A program made the translations under genes and the position numbers. Below are positions 1 to 12,430 of a DNA stretch of 64,000 nt, piece after piece. The DNA comes from Cupriavidus oxalaticus (lineage in GTDB: Bacteria > Pseudomonadota > Gammaproteobacteria > Burkholderiales > Burkholderiaceae): positions 434,001 to 498,000 of the forward strand of contig NZ_CP038634.1 of the NCBI RefSeq assembly GCF_004768545.1, written 5' to 3'. Each line of letters begins with the position of its first letter. Positions within the stretch are counted from its first letter, which is position 1. The notes beneath the pieces are model-generated. The model worked only from the letters and a program-made list of their open reading frames with translations. It did no database searches and was not told the origin of the DNA.

Positions 1-1
1 G

Positions 2-372
2 GCGCTGCACGCGCTCGACCACAGCCCCGAGGGCTTCCAGTGGGTGGTCGGCGACGACAACCACAACAGCGTGTTCGCGTGGCTGCGCCGCGCCGCGCCG
101 GGCAGCCGCGAGGTGGTGCTGGTGGTGGTCAACATGACGCCGGTGCCGCGCCAGGGCTACCGGGTCGGCGTACCCTTTGCCGGTACCTGGCACGAATGCC
201 TGAACACCGACGCCGGGTGCTATGGCGGCAGCAATGTCGGCAACGGCGGCACGGCGACAGCCGTGGACGTGCCCTCGCACGGCCAGCCCGCCTCGCTGGC
301 GCTGACGCTGCCGCCGCTGGCCACGCTCGTGCTGCGGCTCGAGCCGACTGCGGGTGCGCCAGGCGCCACGAC

Positions 373-376
<4 letters not shown>
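2..376 (+). CDS. glgB: 1,4-alpha-glucan branching enzyme GlgB, C-terminal fragment
   Basis: Only the last ~124 codons are in the window, because the gene enters from the left edge. The frame reads as the C-terminal beta-sandwich of a GH13 branching enzyme: a stretch of hydrophobic strands followed by the family-typical run around [13 protein letters not shown] and the [15 protein letters not shown] segment. The enzyme makes alpha-1,6 branches in glycogen in the cytoplasm. The stop overlaps the glgX start in an ATGA (373-376), so the two are translationally coupled. The catalytic barrel cannot be checked here. Confidence 0.9.
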
Positions 377-2609
<2,233 letters not shown>

Positions 2610-2613
<4 letters not shown>

Positions 2614-4862
2614 CCCGACGCATGCACCGCAGCGCAACACCGCCGCCAACGCTACTACAGAAGCTGGCGCTGCGCGCCGACCTGCAGCCGCACTGGACGG
2701 ATGCCTGGAGCCAGCCCCGGATCGTGTCCGACGACGCGCTGCGGCGCGTGCTGGACGGCCTTGGCCTGCCCTGCGCCACCCCCGGCCAGTGCGAGGCCTC
2801 GCGCGCCTGGCTCGCGGCCGATGACGCCGCCCACACGCTGCCGCCGCTGGTCACGGCCGAGCGCGGCCAGCCGGTGGCGGTGCCGTGGCCGCACACGCTG
2901 CCGCAGCGCGCATACCGGCTGACGCTGGAAGACGGCGCCATCGTGAGCGGCACCGCCGTGCGCGCGCACGCAGACGGCAATCCGGCCGGCACCATGCTGC
3001 TGCCGCCGATCGACGTCTGCGGCTACCACCGGCTCGAACTGGGCGATGCGCAAACGGTGCTGGCAGTGGCACCGGCGCGCTGCTACGGCGTGGCGGACGC
3101 ACTACGGCACGCCAACCGTGCAGCCACGGGCGCCGGCGCACGCCCCTGGGGGCTGGCGGTGCAGCTCTACAGCCTGCGCCGCGGCGCCGACTGCGGCATG
3201 GGCGACCTGACCGCGCTGGCCCGGTGCTGCGCCAGCGCCGCCGCCCTGCACGCCGACGCGGTCGCGATCAATCCGCTGCACGCCGGCTTTGCCGCGCTGC
3301 CGCAGCGGTACAGCCCGTATGCGCCCTCCAGCCGGCTGTTCCTGAACCCGCTCTACGCCGATCCCGCCGCGGTGTTCGGCCAGCAAGCGCTGGACGCGGC
3401 CATCGCGGCGCTCGGCATCGGCGAGCGGCTGGCGGCACTGGAAGCGCTCACGGAAATCGACTGGATCGTGCTGGCGCCGCTGCGCTATGCCGTGCTGCAC
3501 TGGCTCTGGCAGCGGCGCGAGACCCTGCTGCCACGCGCGGCGCTGGACGACTGCGCCGCCTTCCGCGCCCGCGGCGGCACGGCACTGCATGCGCATGCCT
3601 GCTATGAAGCGATCCAGGCGCAGCGGCTGGCCACGGCCAGCAATGGCATGAACCACGCATCGGCGCCGGACTGGCGCTGCTGGCCGGTCACGCTGCGCTC
3701 GCCCGCCGACGCCGCGGTGGCGGCCTTTGCCCGCGACCACGCCGACGACGTGGGCTACCACGCCTTCCTGCAATGGCTCGCCGCCGATGGCATGGCGCGT
3801 GCGCAGCGCGCCGCGCGCGACGCCGGCATGGCGGTTGGCGTGGTCTGCGACCTGGCGGTCGGCGCCGACCCGGGCGGCAGCCAGGCCTGGACCCGCCAAC
3901 AGGAAATACTGGCCGGCTTCCATGCCGGCGCGCCGCCGGACCTGTACAACCCGCTCGGCCAGGACTGGGGCGTGGCGGTGTTCACGCCGCGCGGCCTGCG
4001 CCAGAACGGCTACGCCGCCTTCCTGGAAATGCTGCGCGCCAACCTTTCCCATTGCGGCGGGCTGCGCATCGACCACGTGCTGGGCCTGGCGCGGATGTGG
4101 CTGGTGCCCGCGGGCGCATCCGCCAGTGACGGCGCCTACCTGCGCTACCCGCTCGAAGACCTGCTGCGGCTGGTGGCGCTGGAATCCTGGCGGCACCGCG
4201 CCATCATCATCGGCGAGAACCTCGGCACGGTCCCGCCCGAACTGAACGCGGCGCTGGCCGCGCGCGGCGTGCTCGGCATCGACGTGCTGTGGTTCCAGCG
4301 CGAGGAAGTGAAGGCGGCAGAGGCCGCGGCCGATCCGGCCACCGAAGCAGACCCCGCGCCGTTCCAGCCGCCCGCGCAGTGGCCGCCCGAAGCCATCGCC
4401 ACCACGTCCACGCACGACCTGCCCACCGTCGCCGGCTGGTGGGCCGGACGCGACCTCGACTGGCGCGACCGGCTGAAGCTGCTCGCGCCCGGCGAATCCC
4501 TGGCGCAGGCCCAGGCAGGCCGCGCCCGCGAGCGCAGCGCGCTGTGGCGGGCGCTGAGCGACGCCGGGTTGTGCCACGGCCCGGAGCCCGGTCCGGCGCA
4601 CGCACCGCTGGATGCCGTGCTGGCCTGGCTGGGTACCGCGCGCACGGCGCTGCGCGTGGTGCCGCTGGAAGATCTGCTGGGCGAGGCCGAGCAGCCCAAC
4701 CTGCCCGGCACCACCAGCGTCCATCCCAACTGGCAGCGCCGGCTCGACCCCGACGTACGCGCGCTGGCCGACATGCCGGCGCTGCGCGCCCGGGCGCAAT
4801 CGATCCGGCAAGCGGTTCGCAGTGGCCGCCACGGCACCCTGCATCCGCCGCCGCGCGGCTAG
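2610..4862 (+). CDS. malQ: 4-alpha-glucanotransferase (amylomaltase) MalQ
   Basis: A 750-residue GH77 enzyme that transfers maltosyl or longer units between alpha-1,4-glucans. It recycles the short chains released by GlgX so that GlgP can act on them. The visible GH77 signatures are LRIDHVLGL (nucleophile near D488), IIGENLGTVP (acid/base near E536) and STHDLPT (D603). The N-terminal ~150 residues form the extension seen in proteobacterial MalQ. The ATG overlaps the glgX stop as ATGA, so it belongs to the same transcript. Confidence 0.95.
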
Positions 4863-4966
4863 CCACCATGGAGGTGGCGCCGACCCCACCCGCGCCGCGA
4901 TCCGGGCGCGCACCGTTCCCCCCATCCGCTAAGCTTGACCCACCAGCATGCGCAGGAGGTTCCGCC

Positions 4967-7510
4967 ATGAAGGAAGTGATCCGGCCCGAGCACGCCGACG
5001 ACACCCGTACCGCGCTGTCCGGCGCCAGCCTGCGCCGCGCGTTCCTGGACCACGTGTTCCATACCCAGGGCAAGCTGCCCGGCCACGCCAGCCAGAACGA
5101 CCTCTACCAGGCCGCGGCGCATACCGTGCGCGACCGCCTGGTGCAGCGCTGGATCAGCACCGCCGAAGCCTACCTGGGCCAGCCTTCGCGCACTGTGGCC
5201 TACCTGTCGGCCGAGTTCCTGATGGGCCCGCACCTGGGCAACAACCTGATCAACCTCGGCATCTTCGACGAAGTGCACGAGGCCATGGCGGCGGCCGGGC
5301 TCGACCTCGACCGCATCCTGGAGCAGGAAGTCGAGCCGGGCCTGGGCAACGGCGGCCTGGGCCGTCTGGCGGCGTGCTTCATGGATTCGCTGGCGACGCT
5401 GGAGATCCCGGCGCTGGGCTACGGCATCCGTTACGAATACGGCATTTTCCAGCAAACCATCATGGACGGCATGCAGGTGGAGAAGACCGATACCTGGCTG
5501 CGCAACGGCAACCCGTGGGAGATCCAGCGCTCCGAATGGGCGGTGCAGGTGCGCCTGGGCGGCCACACCGAGCACTACACCGACGACCGCGGCCACTACC
5601 GCGTGCGCTGGGTGCCGGCCAAGACCGTGGCCGGCGTGCCCTTCGATTCGCCGATCCTGGGCTACCGCGTCAATACCGTGAACACGCTGCGGCTGTGGCG
5701 CGCCGATGCCACCGAGGCCTTCGACTTCCATACCTTCAACCGCGGCGACTACCTCGGCGCGGTGAGCAAGAAGGTGACGTCGGAGAACCTGACCAAGGTG
5801 CTCTACCCCAACGACGAAACCGCGCAGGGCAAGGAGTTGCGGCTGGAGCAGCAGTACTTCTTTGTCGCCTGCTCGCTGCAGGACATGCTGCGGCTGCTGG
5901 CTGTCGACGGCATCCCGGTGACGCGCTTCCACGAGAAGTTCGCGGTGCAGCTGAACGACACGCACCCGGCGGTAGGCATCGCGGAACTGATGCGGCTGCT
6001 GGTCGACGAGAACGACCTGCCCTGGAACCAGGCGTGGGACATCACCCAGCGTGCCTTCGCCTACACCAACCACACGCTGCTGCCCGAGGCGCTGGAGCGC
6101 TGGCCGCTGCCGCTGTTCCAACGCGTGCTGCCGCGCCACCTGGAAATCATCCTGGAGATCAACGCGCGCTTCCTGGACGAGGTGCGCATCCGCTTCTACG
6201 GCGACGAATCGCGGCTGTCGCGGCTGTCGCTGATCGACGAGCACGGCGAGCGCAATGTGCGCATGGCCAACCTGGCGTGCGTCGGCAGCCATGCCATCAA
6301 CGGCGTGGCCGAGCTGCACTCGCGGCTGATGCGCGAGGACGTGCTCAAGGATTTCTACGCGATGTGGCCGGAGAAATTCACCAGCATCACCAACGGCGTC
6401 ACGCCGCGGCGCTGGCTTGCGCTGTCCAACCCGAGGCTGACGCGGCTGGTCACGGATGCGATCGGCGATGGCTGGATCTCCCACCTCGAACGCATCCGCG
6501 TGCTCGAGCCCTATGCCGACGACGCCGGCTTCCGCCGGCAATGGCAGGCGATGCGCCGCGCCAACAAGGAAGACCTGGCGCAGCTGATCCGCGACACCAC
6601 CGGCGTGGTGGTGGACCCATCGTCGATGTTCGATGTGATGGTCAAGCGCATCCACGAATACAAGCGCCAGCACCTGGCGGTGCTGCACGTGATCGCGCTG
6701 TACCACCGCATCAAGTCCGACGCGCACGCCGAGATCCAGCCGCGCACCTTCCTGTTCGGCGGCAAGGCCGCGCCGGGCTACGAATACGCCAAGCTGATGA
6801 TCCGCTTCATCACCTCGGTCGCCGACGTGATCAACCGCGACCCGCAGGTGCGCGACCGGCTCAAGGTGGTGTTCCTGCCCAACTTCAACGTCACCTTCGG
6901 CCAGCGCATCTACCCGGCTGCGGACCTGTCCGAGCAGATCTCGCTGGCGGGCAAGGAAGCCTCCGGCACCGGCAACATGAAGTTCGCGATGAACGGCGCG
7001 CTCAACATCGGCACCATGGATGGCGCCAATATCGAACTGCGCGAGGCCGTCGGCAACGACAACTTTTTCCCGTTCGGCCTGACCGCGCCCGACGTCTATG
7101 CGCTGCGCGCGAGCGGCTACGACCCGGCCGCCTACTATCACGGCGACCCGCAACTGCGCGCGGTGATCGACCTGGTGCAGCAGGGATTCTTCTCGCGCGG
7201 CGATCCGGCGCTGTTCCGCCCGCTGTTCGATCCGCAGGCGGGGCACGATCCCTACCTGCTGCTGGCGGACTTCGCTTCCTATGTCGAATGCCAGCAGATC
7301 GTCTCCGACGCCTACGCCGACCCGGATCGCTGGCAACGCATGTCGGTACTGTCGTGCGCGCGTTCGGGCCGTTTTTCGTCGGACCGTGCCATCCGCGAAT
7401 ACTGCGAGCGCATCTGGAACGTCGAGCCGGTACCGGTGCGGCTGCTGCACCGTGCCAGCGGCGCGCCGTGGCAGGTTGATCCGGGTGCCCAGGGGCCGCG
7501 CGCGGCATAG
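4967..7510 (+). CDS. glgP: Glycogen/maltodextrin phosphorylase
   Basis: An 847-residue PLP-dependent phosphorylase (GT35) that releases glucose-1-phosphate from non-reducing ends of alpha-1,4-glucans. The PLP lysine lies in SGTGNMKFAMNG near K672, and the family blocks VEPGLGNGGLGRLAACF and KRIHEYKRQ are present. The length matches GlgP/MalP (about 800-850). The open frame extends upstream, but AGGAGG at 4954-4959, seven bases before the ATG, fixes this start. It lies 104 bp after malQ and probably in the same operon. GlgP and MalP cannot be told apart from sequence alone; the neighbours favour glycogen use. Confidence 0.94.
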   Translation: MKEVIRPEHADDTRTALSGASLRRAFLDHVFHTQGKLPGHASQNDLYQAAAHTVRDRLVQRWISTAEAYLGQPSRTVAYLSAEFLMGPHLGNNLINLGIFDEVHEAMAAAGLDLDRILEQEVEPGLGNGGLGRLAACFMDSLATLEIPALGYGIRYEYGIFQQTIMDGMQVEKTDTWLRNGNPWEIQRSEWAVQVRLGGHTEHYTDDRGHYRVRWVPAKTVAGVPFDSPILGYRVNTVNTLRLWRADATEAFDFHTFNRGDYLGAVSKKVTSENLTKVLYPNDETAQGKELRLEQQYFFVACSLQDMLRLLAVDGIPVTRFHEKFAVQLNDTHPAVGIAELMRLLVDENDLPWNQAWDITQRAFAYTNHTLLPEALERWPLPLFQRVLPRHLEIILEINARFLDEVRIRFYGDESRLSRLSLIDEHGERNVRMANLACVGSHAINGVAELHSRLMREDVLKDFYAMWPEKFTSITNGVTPRRWLALSNPRLTRLVTDAIGDGWISHLERIRVLEPYADDAGFRRQWQAMRRANKEDLAQLIRDTTGVVVDPSSMFDVMVKRIHEYKRQHLAVLHVIALYHRIKSDAHAEIQPRTFLFGGKAAPGYEYAKLMIRFITSVADVINRDPQVRDRLKVVFLPNFNVTFGQRIYPAADLSEQISLAGKEASGTGNMKFAMNGALNIGTMDGANIELREAVGNDNFFPFGLTAPDVYALRASGYDPAAYYHGDPQLRAVIDLVQQGFFSRGDPALFRPLFDPQAGHDPYLLLADFASYVECQQIVSDAYADPDRWQRMSVLSCARSGRFSSDRAIREYCERIWNVEPVPVRLLHRASGAPWQVDPGAQGPRAA

Positions 7511-7749
7511 CCATGCAGGCGCAAGACGCGCGCGCAGTGTGCGGTATCGCATGCGCGGGGCGCCGCATGCCGGGCAGTACTTTCTACAATCGCCCTTGTA
7601 ACAAAGCTTTCGGCCCGGCCGCCCGCCTGCCCGCGCGCCGCACCGCAAAAGCGCCGTTCTGCTGGCATGGAGTTCGCATTGCGCTAGGGCCGCCGCAAGG
7701 CAACTTCCAGTCCGCACACCCAGAAGCCAATCGATGGCAGGAGCCGAAT

Positions 7750-9747
7750 TTGAACGCGAACCCGTTTCCGCTGGCCCCGGGTGCCAGGTCCGCCCTGCCC
7801 AGCCTGGCCCCGCTCGACTGCTTTGCCGCGCCTTCTTCACGGGCCTTCTCCTCCAACGACGAACATGCGCAGGACTACCTGTTCGGACCGGCCTGGCTGC
7901 CCGACGGACGCGTGCGCTTCCGCCTGTGGGCGCCCGACGCGGCCGAGCAAGGCCATCCCGTGCGGCTGGAGATCGCGGGCCTGGGACCGGTCCATATGGC
8001 GGCGGGGCCCAACGGCTGGTTCGAGGCGATCGTGCCGTGCTGCGAGGGCGCGCGTTACTGGTTCCGGCTCGACGACGGCACCACGGTGCCCGACCCGGCC
8101 TCGCGCTGGCAGGCAGACGACGTGCACGGCCCGAGCATCGTGCCGGCGCGCGACGCCGGTGCCTCGTACGCCTGGACCTGCCCCGACTGGCGCGGCCGGC
8201 CGTGGCATGAAGCCATCATCTACGAAATGCACGTTGGCCTGTGCGGCGGCTTTGCGGGCGCCGCGCAGCAATTGCCGCGCCTGGCCGCGCTGGGCTTCAC
8301 CGCCATCGAGCTGATGCCGGTGGCCGAGTTTCCCGGCGGACGCAACTGGGGCTATGACGGCGTGCTGCCGTTCGCGCCGGAGTCCGGCTATGGCACGCCG
8401 GACGAGCTGCGCGCGCTGGTCGACCGGGCGCACGCGCTCGGCCTGATGGTGCTGCTGGACGTGGTCTACAACCACTTCGGGCCTGAGGGCAACTACCTGC
8501 ACCGCTATGCCAGCGCCTTCTTCCGCGCCGACCGGCGGACCCCGTGGGGCCCCGCCATCGATTTCCGGCGCCCGCAGGTACGGCGCTTCTTCACCGAGAA
8601 TGCGCGCTACTGGCTGGAACAGTTCCGCTTTGACGGACTGCGGCTCGATGCGGTCCACGCCATCGAGGACGAAGGCTGGCTCGCGGCGCTGCCTGGCGAA
8701 GTGCGCAGCATGCTGACCGATGGCGCCGGCGGCGACCGCCACCTGCACCTGGTGCTGGAGAACGACGACAACGACGCCGCGCTGCTGGCGCAGGGCTTCG
8801 ACGCGCAATGGAACGATGACGCCCACCATGCGCTGCATGTGCTGCTGACCAGCGAGGACGACGGCTACTATCGCGACTACGCCATGCCCGCCGGCACTGT
8901 CGCTGCGGTCGATGCACGCGAGCATGGCCAACCCGCGCTGCGCCACCTCGCACGCGTGCTGGCCGAAGGCTTCGCCTACCAGGGCGAGCCGTCGCAGCAC
9001 CGTTCCGGCGGCGACACCGCCGCCGTCGCCAGCGCCGCCGTGTGCCGCGGCCAGCCCAGCGCGCATTTGCCGCCTACCGCTTTCGTCAGCTTTCTGCAGA
9101 ACCACGACCAGGCCGGCAACCGCGCCTTCGGCGAACGGCTGACCAGCCTGGCCGACCCGCTTGCGCTGCGCGCCGCGGTGGCGCTGCAGCTGCTTTGCCC
9201 GCAGGTGCCGTTGGTGTTCATGGGCGAAGAGACCGGCGCGCGGCAGCCATTCTTCTACTTCACCAGCCATCCGCCGGAGTTGGCCAGGGCCGTGCGCGAG
9301 GGCCGCCGCCGCGAATTCGCCGCCAGCGCGGCCTTCGGCGACGAGGCGCGTGCCGCCGCCATCCCCGACCCCAACGACCCGGCCACATTTGAAGCGTCGC
9401 GGCCGTCACTGGAGGACGACGCCGACTGGGCCCCCTACTACCGCGAACTGCTGTCGATCCGGCGGCGCGAACTGCTGCACCGGCTGCCGGGCTGCCAGTC
9501 TGCCGGCGTCGATATCCTCGGCCCCGCGGCGCTGTGCGCGCGCTGGCGGCTGGTGGACGGCATGGAGCTGAGCCTGTGGCTGAACCTGGGCGACGAAGCG
9601 GTGCCCGCCACCCACTCCTGCCGCGACCAGCGCACGGCGCTGCACGAGAGCGCACCGGGCGCCGCCGCGGAACTGTCCGCCGGCATGCTGCCGCCGCTGG
9701 CCTGCGTCGCCACCCTGTGCGAGCCCGCCGCGGCGCGCCCAAGGTAA
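7750..9747 (+). CDS. treZ: Malto-oligosyltrehalose trehalohydrolase TreZ
   Basis: A 665-residue GH13 enzyme that cleaves trehalose off maltooligosyl-trehalose, the second step of the TreYZ route from glycogen. It has an N-terminal E-set domain (FRLWAPDA) and then a barrel with LLDVVYNHFGPEGNY, LRLDAVHAI (nucleophile near D300), LVLENDDND (E337) and LQNHDQAGNR (D453). The frame is open upstream to 7513, but a TTG at 7750 has AGGAG at 7739-7743 with good spacing and is the better start. The last base of its stop codon is the A of the treY ATG. Confidence 0.92.
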   Translation: MNANPFPLAPGARSALPSLAPLDCFAAPSSRAFSSNDEHAQDYLFGPAWLPDGRVRFRLWAPDAAEQGHPVRLEIAGLGPVHMAAGPNGWFEAIVPCCEGARYWFRLDDGTTVPDPASRWQADDVHGPSIVPARDAGASYAWTCPDWRGRPWHEAIIYEMHVGLCGGFAGAAQQLPRLAALGFTAIELMPVAEFPGGRNWGYDGVLPFAPESGYGTPDELRALVDRAHALGLMVLLDVVYNHFGPEGNYLHRYASAFFRADRRTPWGPAIDFRRPQVRRFFTENARYWLEQFRFDGLRLDAVHAIEDEGWLAALPGEVRSMLTDGAGGDRHLHLVLENDDNDAALLAQGFDAQWNDDAHHALHVLLTSEDDGYYRDYAMPAGTVAAVDAREHGQPALRHLARVLAEGFAYQGEPSQHRSGGDTAAVASAAVCRGQPSAHLPPTAFVSFLQNHDQAGNRAFGERLTSLADPLALRAAVALQLLCPQVPLVFMGEETGARQPFFYFTSHPPELARAVREGRRREFAASAAFGDEARAAAIPDPNDPATFEASRPSLEDDADWAPYYRELLSIRRRELLHRLPGCQSAGVDILGPAALCARWRLVDGMELSLWLNLGDEAVPATHSCRDQRTALHESAPGAAAELSAGMLPPLACVATLCEPAAARPR

Positions 9748-12419
9748 TGCCTGACGCGGCAGCCACCGCGCCGGCACCCGCGCGCGGCCTGCCGCGCGCC
9801 ACCGCCCGGCTGCAGCTGCATCCTGGCTTCACCTTCGCCGATGCCGCCGGCGTGGTCGACTACTACGCCGCGCTTGGGGTCAGCCACCTGTACTTGTCGC
9901 CGGTCTGCGAGGCCAGGCCCGGCTCCACGCACGGCTACGACGTCACCGACTTCACCCGCGTGCGCGCGGAACTGGGCGGCGAGGCGGGCCTGAAGGCGCT
10001 GGCGGCGCGCGCGCGCAGTGCCGGCCTCGGCCTTATCGCCGATATCGTGCCCAACCACATGGCGGCGGACTGCACCCACAACGGCTGGTGGCGCGACGTG
10101 CTGGCGCACGGACGCGCCAGCCCACATGCCGGCTGCTTCGATATCGACTGGACGCCGTGCGACCCGGCGCTGCATGGCAAGGTCCTGCTGCCGATCCTGG
10201 GGCAGTCGTACTGGGACACGGTCGTCGCCGGCGAACTGCGGTGGGTGCCGGCCAGCGGCGAACGGCCGGCACACGTACGCTACTTCGACCATGTGCTGCC
10301 GCTGGCGCCGGACAGCCTTGACGCGGAAGGCACCGCCAACGCCAACTGGTACGACACCACCCAGCCCGCCGGACGCACCCGGCTGCACGCGCTGCTGGAA
10401 CGCCAGCACTACCGGCTGGCCTGGTGGCGCACCGCGGCCGCCTCGCTGAACTGGCGCCGCTTTTTCGAGATCAGCGACCTGGTGGGCGTGCGCGAGGAAG
10501 ACCCGCAGGTCTTTGACGCGGTCCATGCACTGGTCTTCCGCCTGCTGCGCGAAGGCTGGATCGACGGCGTGCGCGTGGATCACGTCGACGGACTGGCCGA
10601 TCCCGCCGGCTACTGCCGCCGGCTGCGCGCGGAGCTCGACCGGCACGCCGCGGCACGGCCGCCATTGCTGGCGCTGCAGCGCCCGTGGCTCGTGGTCGAG
10701 AAGATCCTTGGCAGCGGCGAGCGGCTGCCGCCGGACTGGCAGGTGGATGGCACCACGGGCTACGACTTCATGGACGACGTGGCCGCGGTGCTGCACGACG
10801 AGGCAGGCGAAGCCGCGCTGACCGCGCTGTGGGCGATGACCAGCGGCGACGCGCGCCCGTACGCCGCGCACGTACGCGAGGCCCGTTGCCTGGTGCTGCG
10901 GCGGCACCTCGTCACCGAATGCGCGGGCGTGACCGCGCGCCTGCACGCCAGCGCACAGCGCGAGCCGGGCACGCGCGACCTCACGCTGGCGGCCCTGCGG
11001 CATGCGCTGATGGCGCTGATGGCGGCCGTGCAGGTCTACCGCAGCTACTACGACGCGCAGCCGTCGGCGCGCGACGCCGCCGCCGCGCATGCCGATGACG
11101 CCATGGTCGATCAGGCCCTGCAGTCCGCGCGCGGCAGCCTGGCGCCGGACGAGGTGGTGGCGCTGGCATTCATCGCCGGCTGCCTGCGCACGCAGGCGGC
11201 ACCGGACAGCGACACCGGCGTGCTGCGCCGCCGCCTGCAGCAGCTGATGCCGGCGCTGGCGGCCAAGGCGGGCGAGGACACCGCGTTCTACCGTTATGGC
11301 CGGCTGCTGTCGCGCAACGAGGTGGGCAGCGACCCGGCGCAACTGGCCATGCCGCCGGCGCAGTTCCACGCCCGCATGGCGGCGCGCCGGCTGGCCGGCC
11401 CGCATGCGATGCTGGCCACAGCGACGCATGACCACAAGCGCGGCGAGGACGCGCGCATGCGGCTGGCCGTGCTCAGCGAGCTGCCGGGCACTTTCGCCGA
11501 CGCGGTTGCCGCGTGGGAGCGCGACTGCGCGTCACTGGTGGCCACGCTGCCGCGCGCGCCCGACGCGGCCGACCGGCTGATGCTGTACCAGGCGCTGGTC
11601 GGGGCATGGCCGATGGATCCGATAGACCATTCCGGCGACGGGGCGCCGGTACCCGAAGCGTTGCTCGCACGGATTTCCGCTTGGCAGGTCAAGGCCATCC
11701 GCGAAGCCAAGCGCCACGGCAACTGGACCTGCCCCGATGCCGAATACGAAGCGGCATGCGAGGCCTTCCTGCGCGGGATCGCGGCGGCGTGGCCGCAGGG
11801 CGTGCTGGCGCAGATCGGCCGCTTCGCCGGGCGCATTGCCACCGCCGGCGCCGTGAACAGCCTGGCGCAGGTGCTGGTGCAGCTGACCGCCCCCGGCATT
11901 CCCGACCGCTACCAGGGCACCGAAGGCTGGGACCTGAGCCTGGTCGATCCGGACAACCGCCGCGCGCCGGACTACGTCCGGCTGCAGGCACGGCTGGCGT
12001 GCGGCGCGGGCTGGGCGCACTGGCTGGCACACTGGCACGACGGCAGGCTCAAGCAGCAGCTGGTGCGCCATGTGCTCGCGGCACGCGCCGCCGACCCCGC
12101 GCTGTTTACCGACGGCCAGTACAGCATGCTGGCCGCGCAGGGCGCGCTGGCGCAGCAGGTGCTGGCGTTTGCGCGCAGCATCGACTCGCGCCAGGCCATC
12201 ACCGTGGTCACGCGGCTGTCGGCGGCGCGGGTCGACCCGGCCGTGCCGCGCATTCCGCCGGCGTGCTGGGGCGACACCACGCTGAACCTTGGCGCGCCGC
12301 AGCCCGGCCGCTGGATCGACGCACTGACGGGTCACCGGCTCGATGCGCCCGCCGGGCGCCTGCGCCTGCGCGACGTGCTGGGCGGGCTGCCGGTAGCACT
12401 GCTGCTGCGCGAGCCCTGA
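9747..12419 (+). CDS. treY: Maltooligosyl trehalose synthase TreY
   Basis: An 890-residue GH13 enzyme that converts the terminal alpha-1,4 bond of a maltodextrin into the alpha,alpha-1,1 bond of trehalose. TreZ then releases the trehalose. The N-terminus matches the family (RATARLQLHPGFTFADAAGVVDYY) and the catalytic motifs VRVDHVDGL (near D278) and VVEKILG (near E318) are present. The stop of treZ and this ATG share one base (TAATG), so expression is coupled. The gene closes a glycogen-to-trehalose cluster. Its stop codon sits inside a perfect palindrome with the convergent gene. Confidence 0.94.
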   Translation: MPDAAATAPAPARGLPRATARLQLHPGFTFADAAGVVDYYAALGVSHLYLSPVCEARPGSTHGYDVTDFTRVRAELGGEAGLKALAARARSAGLGLIADIVPNHMAADCTHNGWWRDVLAHGRASPHAGCFDIDWTPCDPALHGKVLLPILGQSYWDTVVAGELRWVPASGERPAHVRYFDHVLPLAPDSLDAEGTANANWYDTTQPAGRTRLHALLERQHYRLAWWRTAAASLNWRRFFEISDLVGVREEDPQVFDAVHALVFRLLREGWIDGVRVDHVDGLADPAGYCRRLRAELDRHAAARPPLLALQRPWLVVEKILGSGERLPPDWQVDGTTGYDFMDDVAAVLHDEAGEAALTALWAMTSGDARPYAAHVREARCLVLRRHLVTECAGVTARLHASAQREPGTRDLTLAALRHALMALMAAVQVYRSYYDAQPSARDAAAAHADDAMVDQALQSARGSLAPDEVVALAFIAGCLRTQAAPDSDTGVLRRRLQQLMPALAAKAGEDTAFYRYGRLLSRNEVGSDPAQLAMPPAQFHARMAARRLAGPHAMLATATHDHKRGEDARMRLAVLSELPGTFADAVAAWERDCASLVATLPRAPDAADRLMLYQALVGAWPMDPIDHSGDGAPVPEALLARISAWQVKAIREAKRHGNWTCPDAEYEAACEAFLRGIAAAWPQGVLAQIGRFAGRIATAGAVNSLAQVLVQLTAPGIPDRYQGTEGWDLSLVDPDNRRAPDYVRLQARLACGAGWAHWLAHWHDGRLKQQLVRHVLAARAADPALFTDGQYSMLAAQGALAQQVLAFARSIDSRQAITVVTRLSAARVDPAVPRIPPACWGDTTLNLGAPQPGRWIDALTGHRLDAPAGRLRLRDVLGGLPVALLLREP

Positions 12420-12430
12420 CGCGCGCGTCA
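12417..12430. terminator. 14-bp perfect palindrome containing both convergent stop codons
   Basis: TGACGCGCGCGTCA is fully self-complementary. Its two ends are the TGA of treY and the TGA of the convergent gene. There is no U-tract, so a role in transcription termination is only possible. No other spacer separates the two genes. Confidence 0.4.

Noticed and set aside
7511..7749. In-frame N-terminal extension of treZ starting at 7513
   Set aside because: The added 79 residues are unlike the family, and a TTG with AGGAG at the right distance exists at 7750. A TACAAT at 7585-7590 has no matching -35.
4859..7840. A 993-codon minus-strand open frame across glgP
   Set aside because: Antisense shadow; the translated sequence is low-complexity and glgP on the other strand has a ribosome-binding site and complete catalytic motifs.
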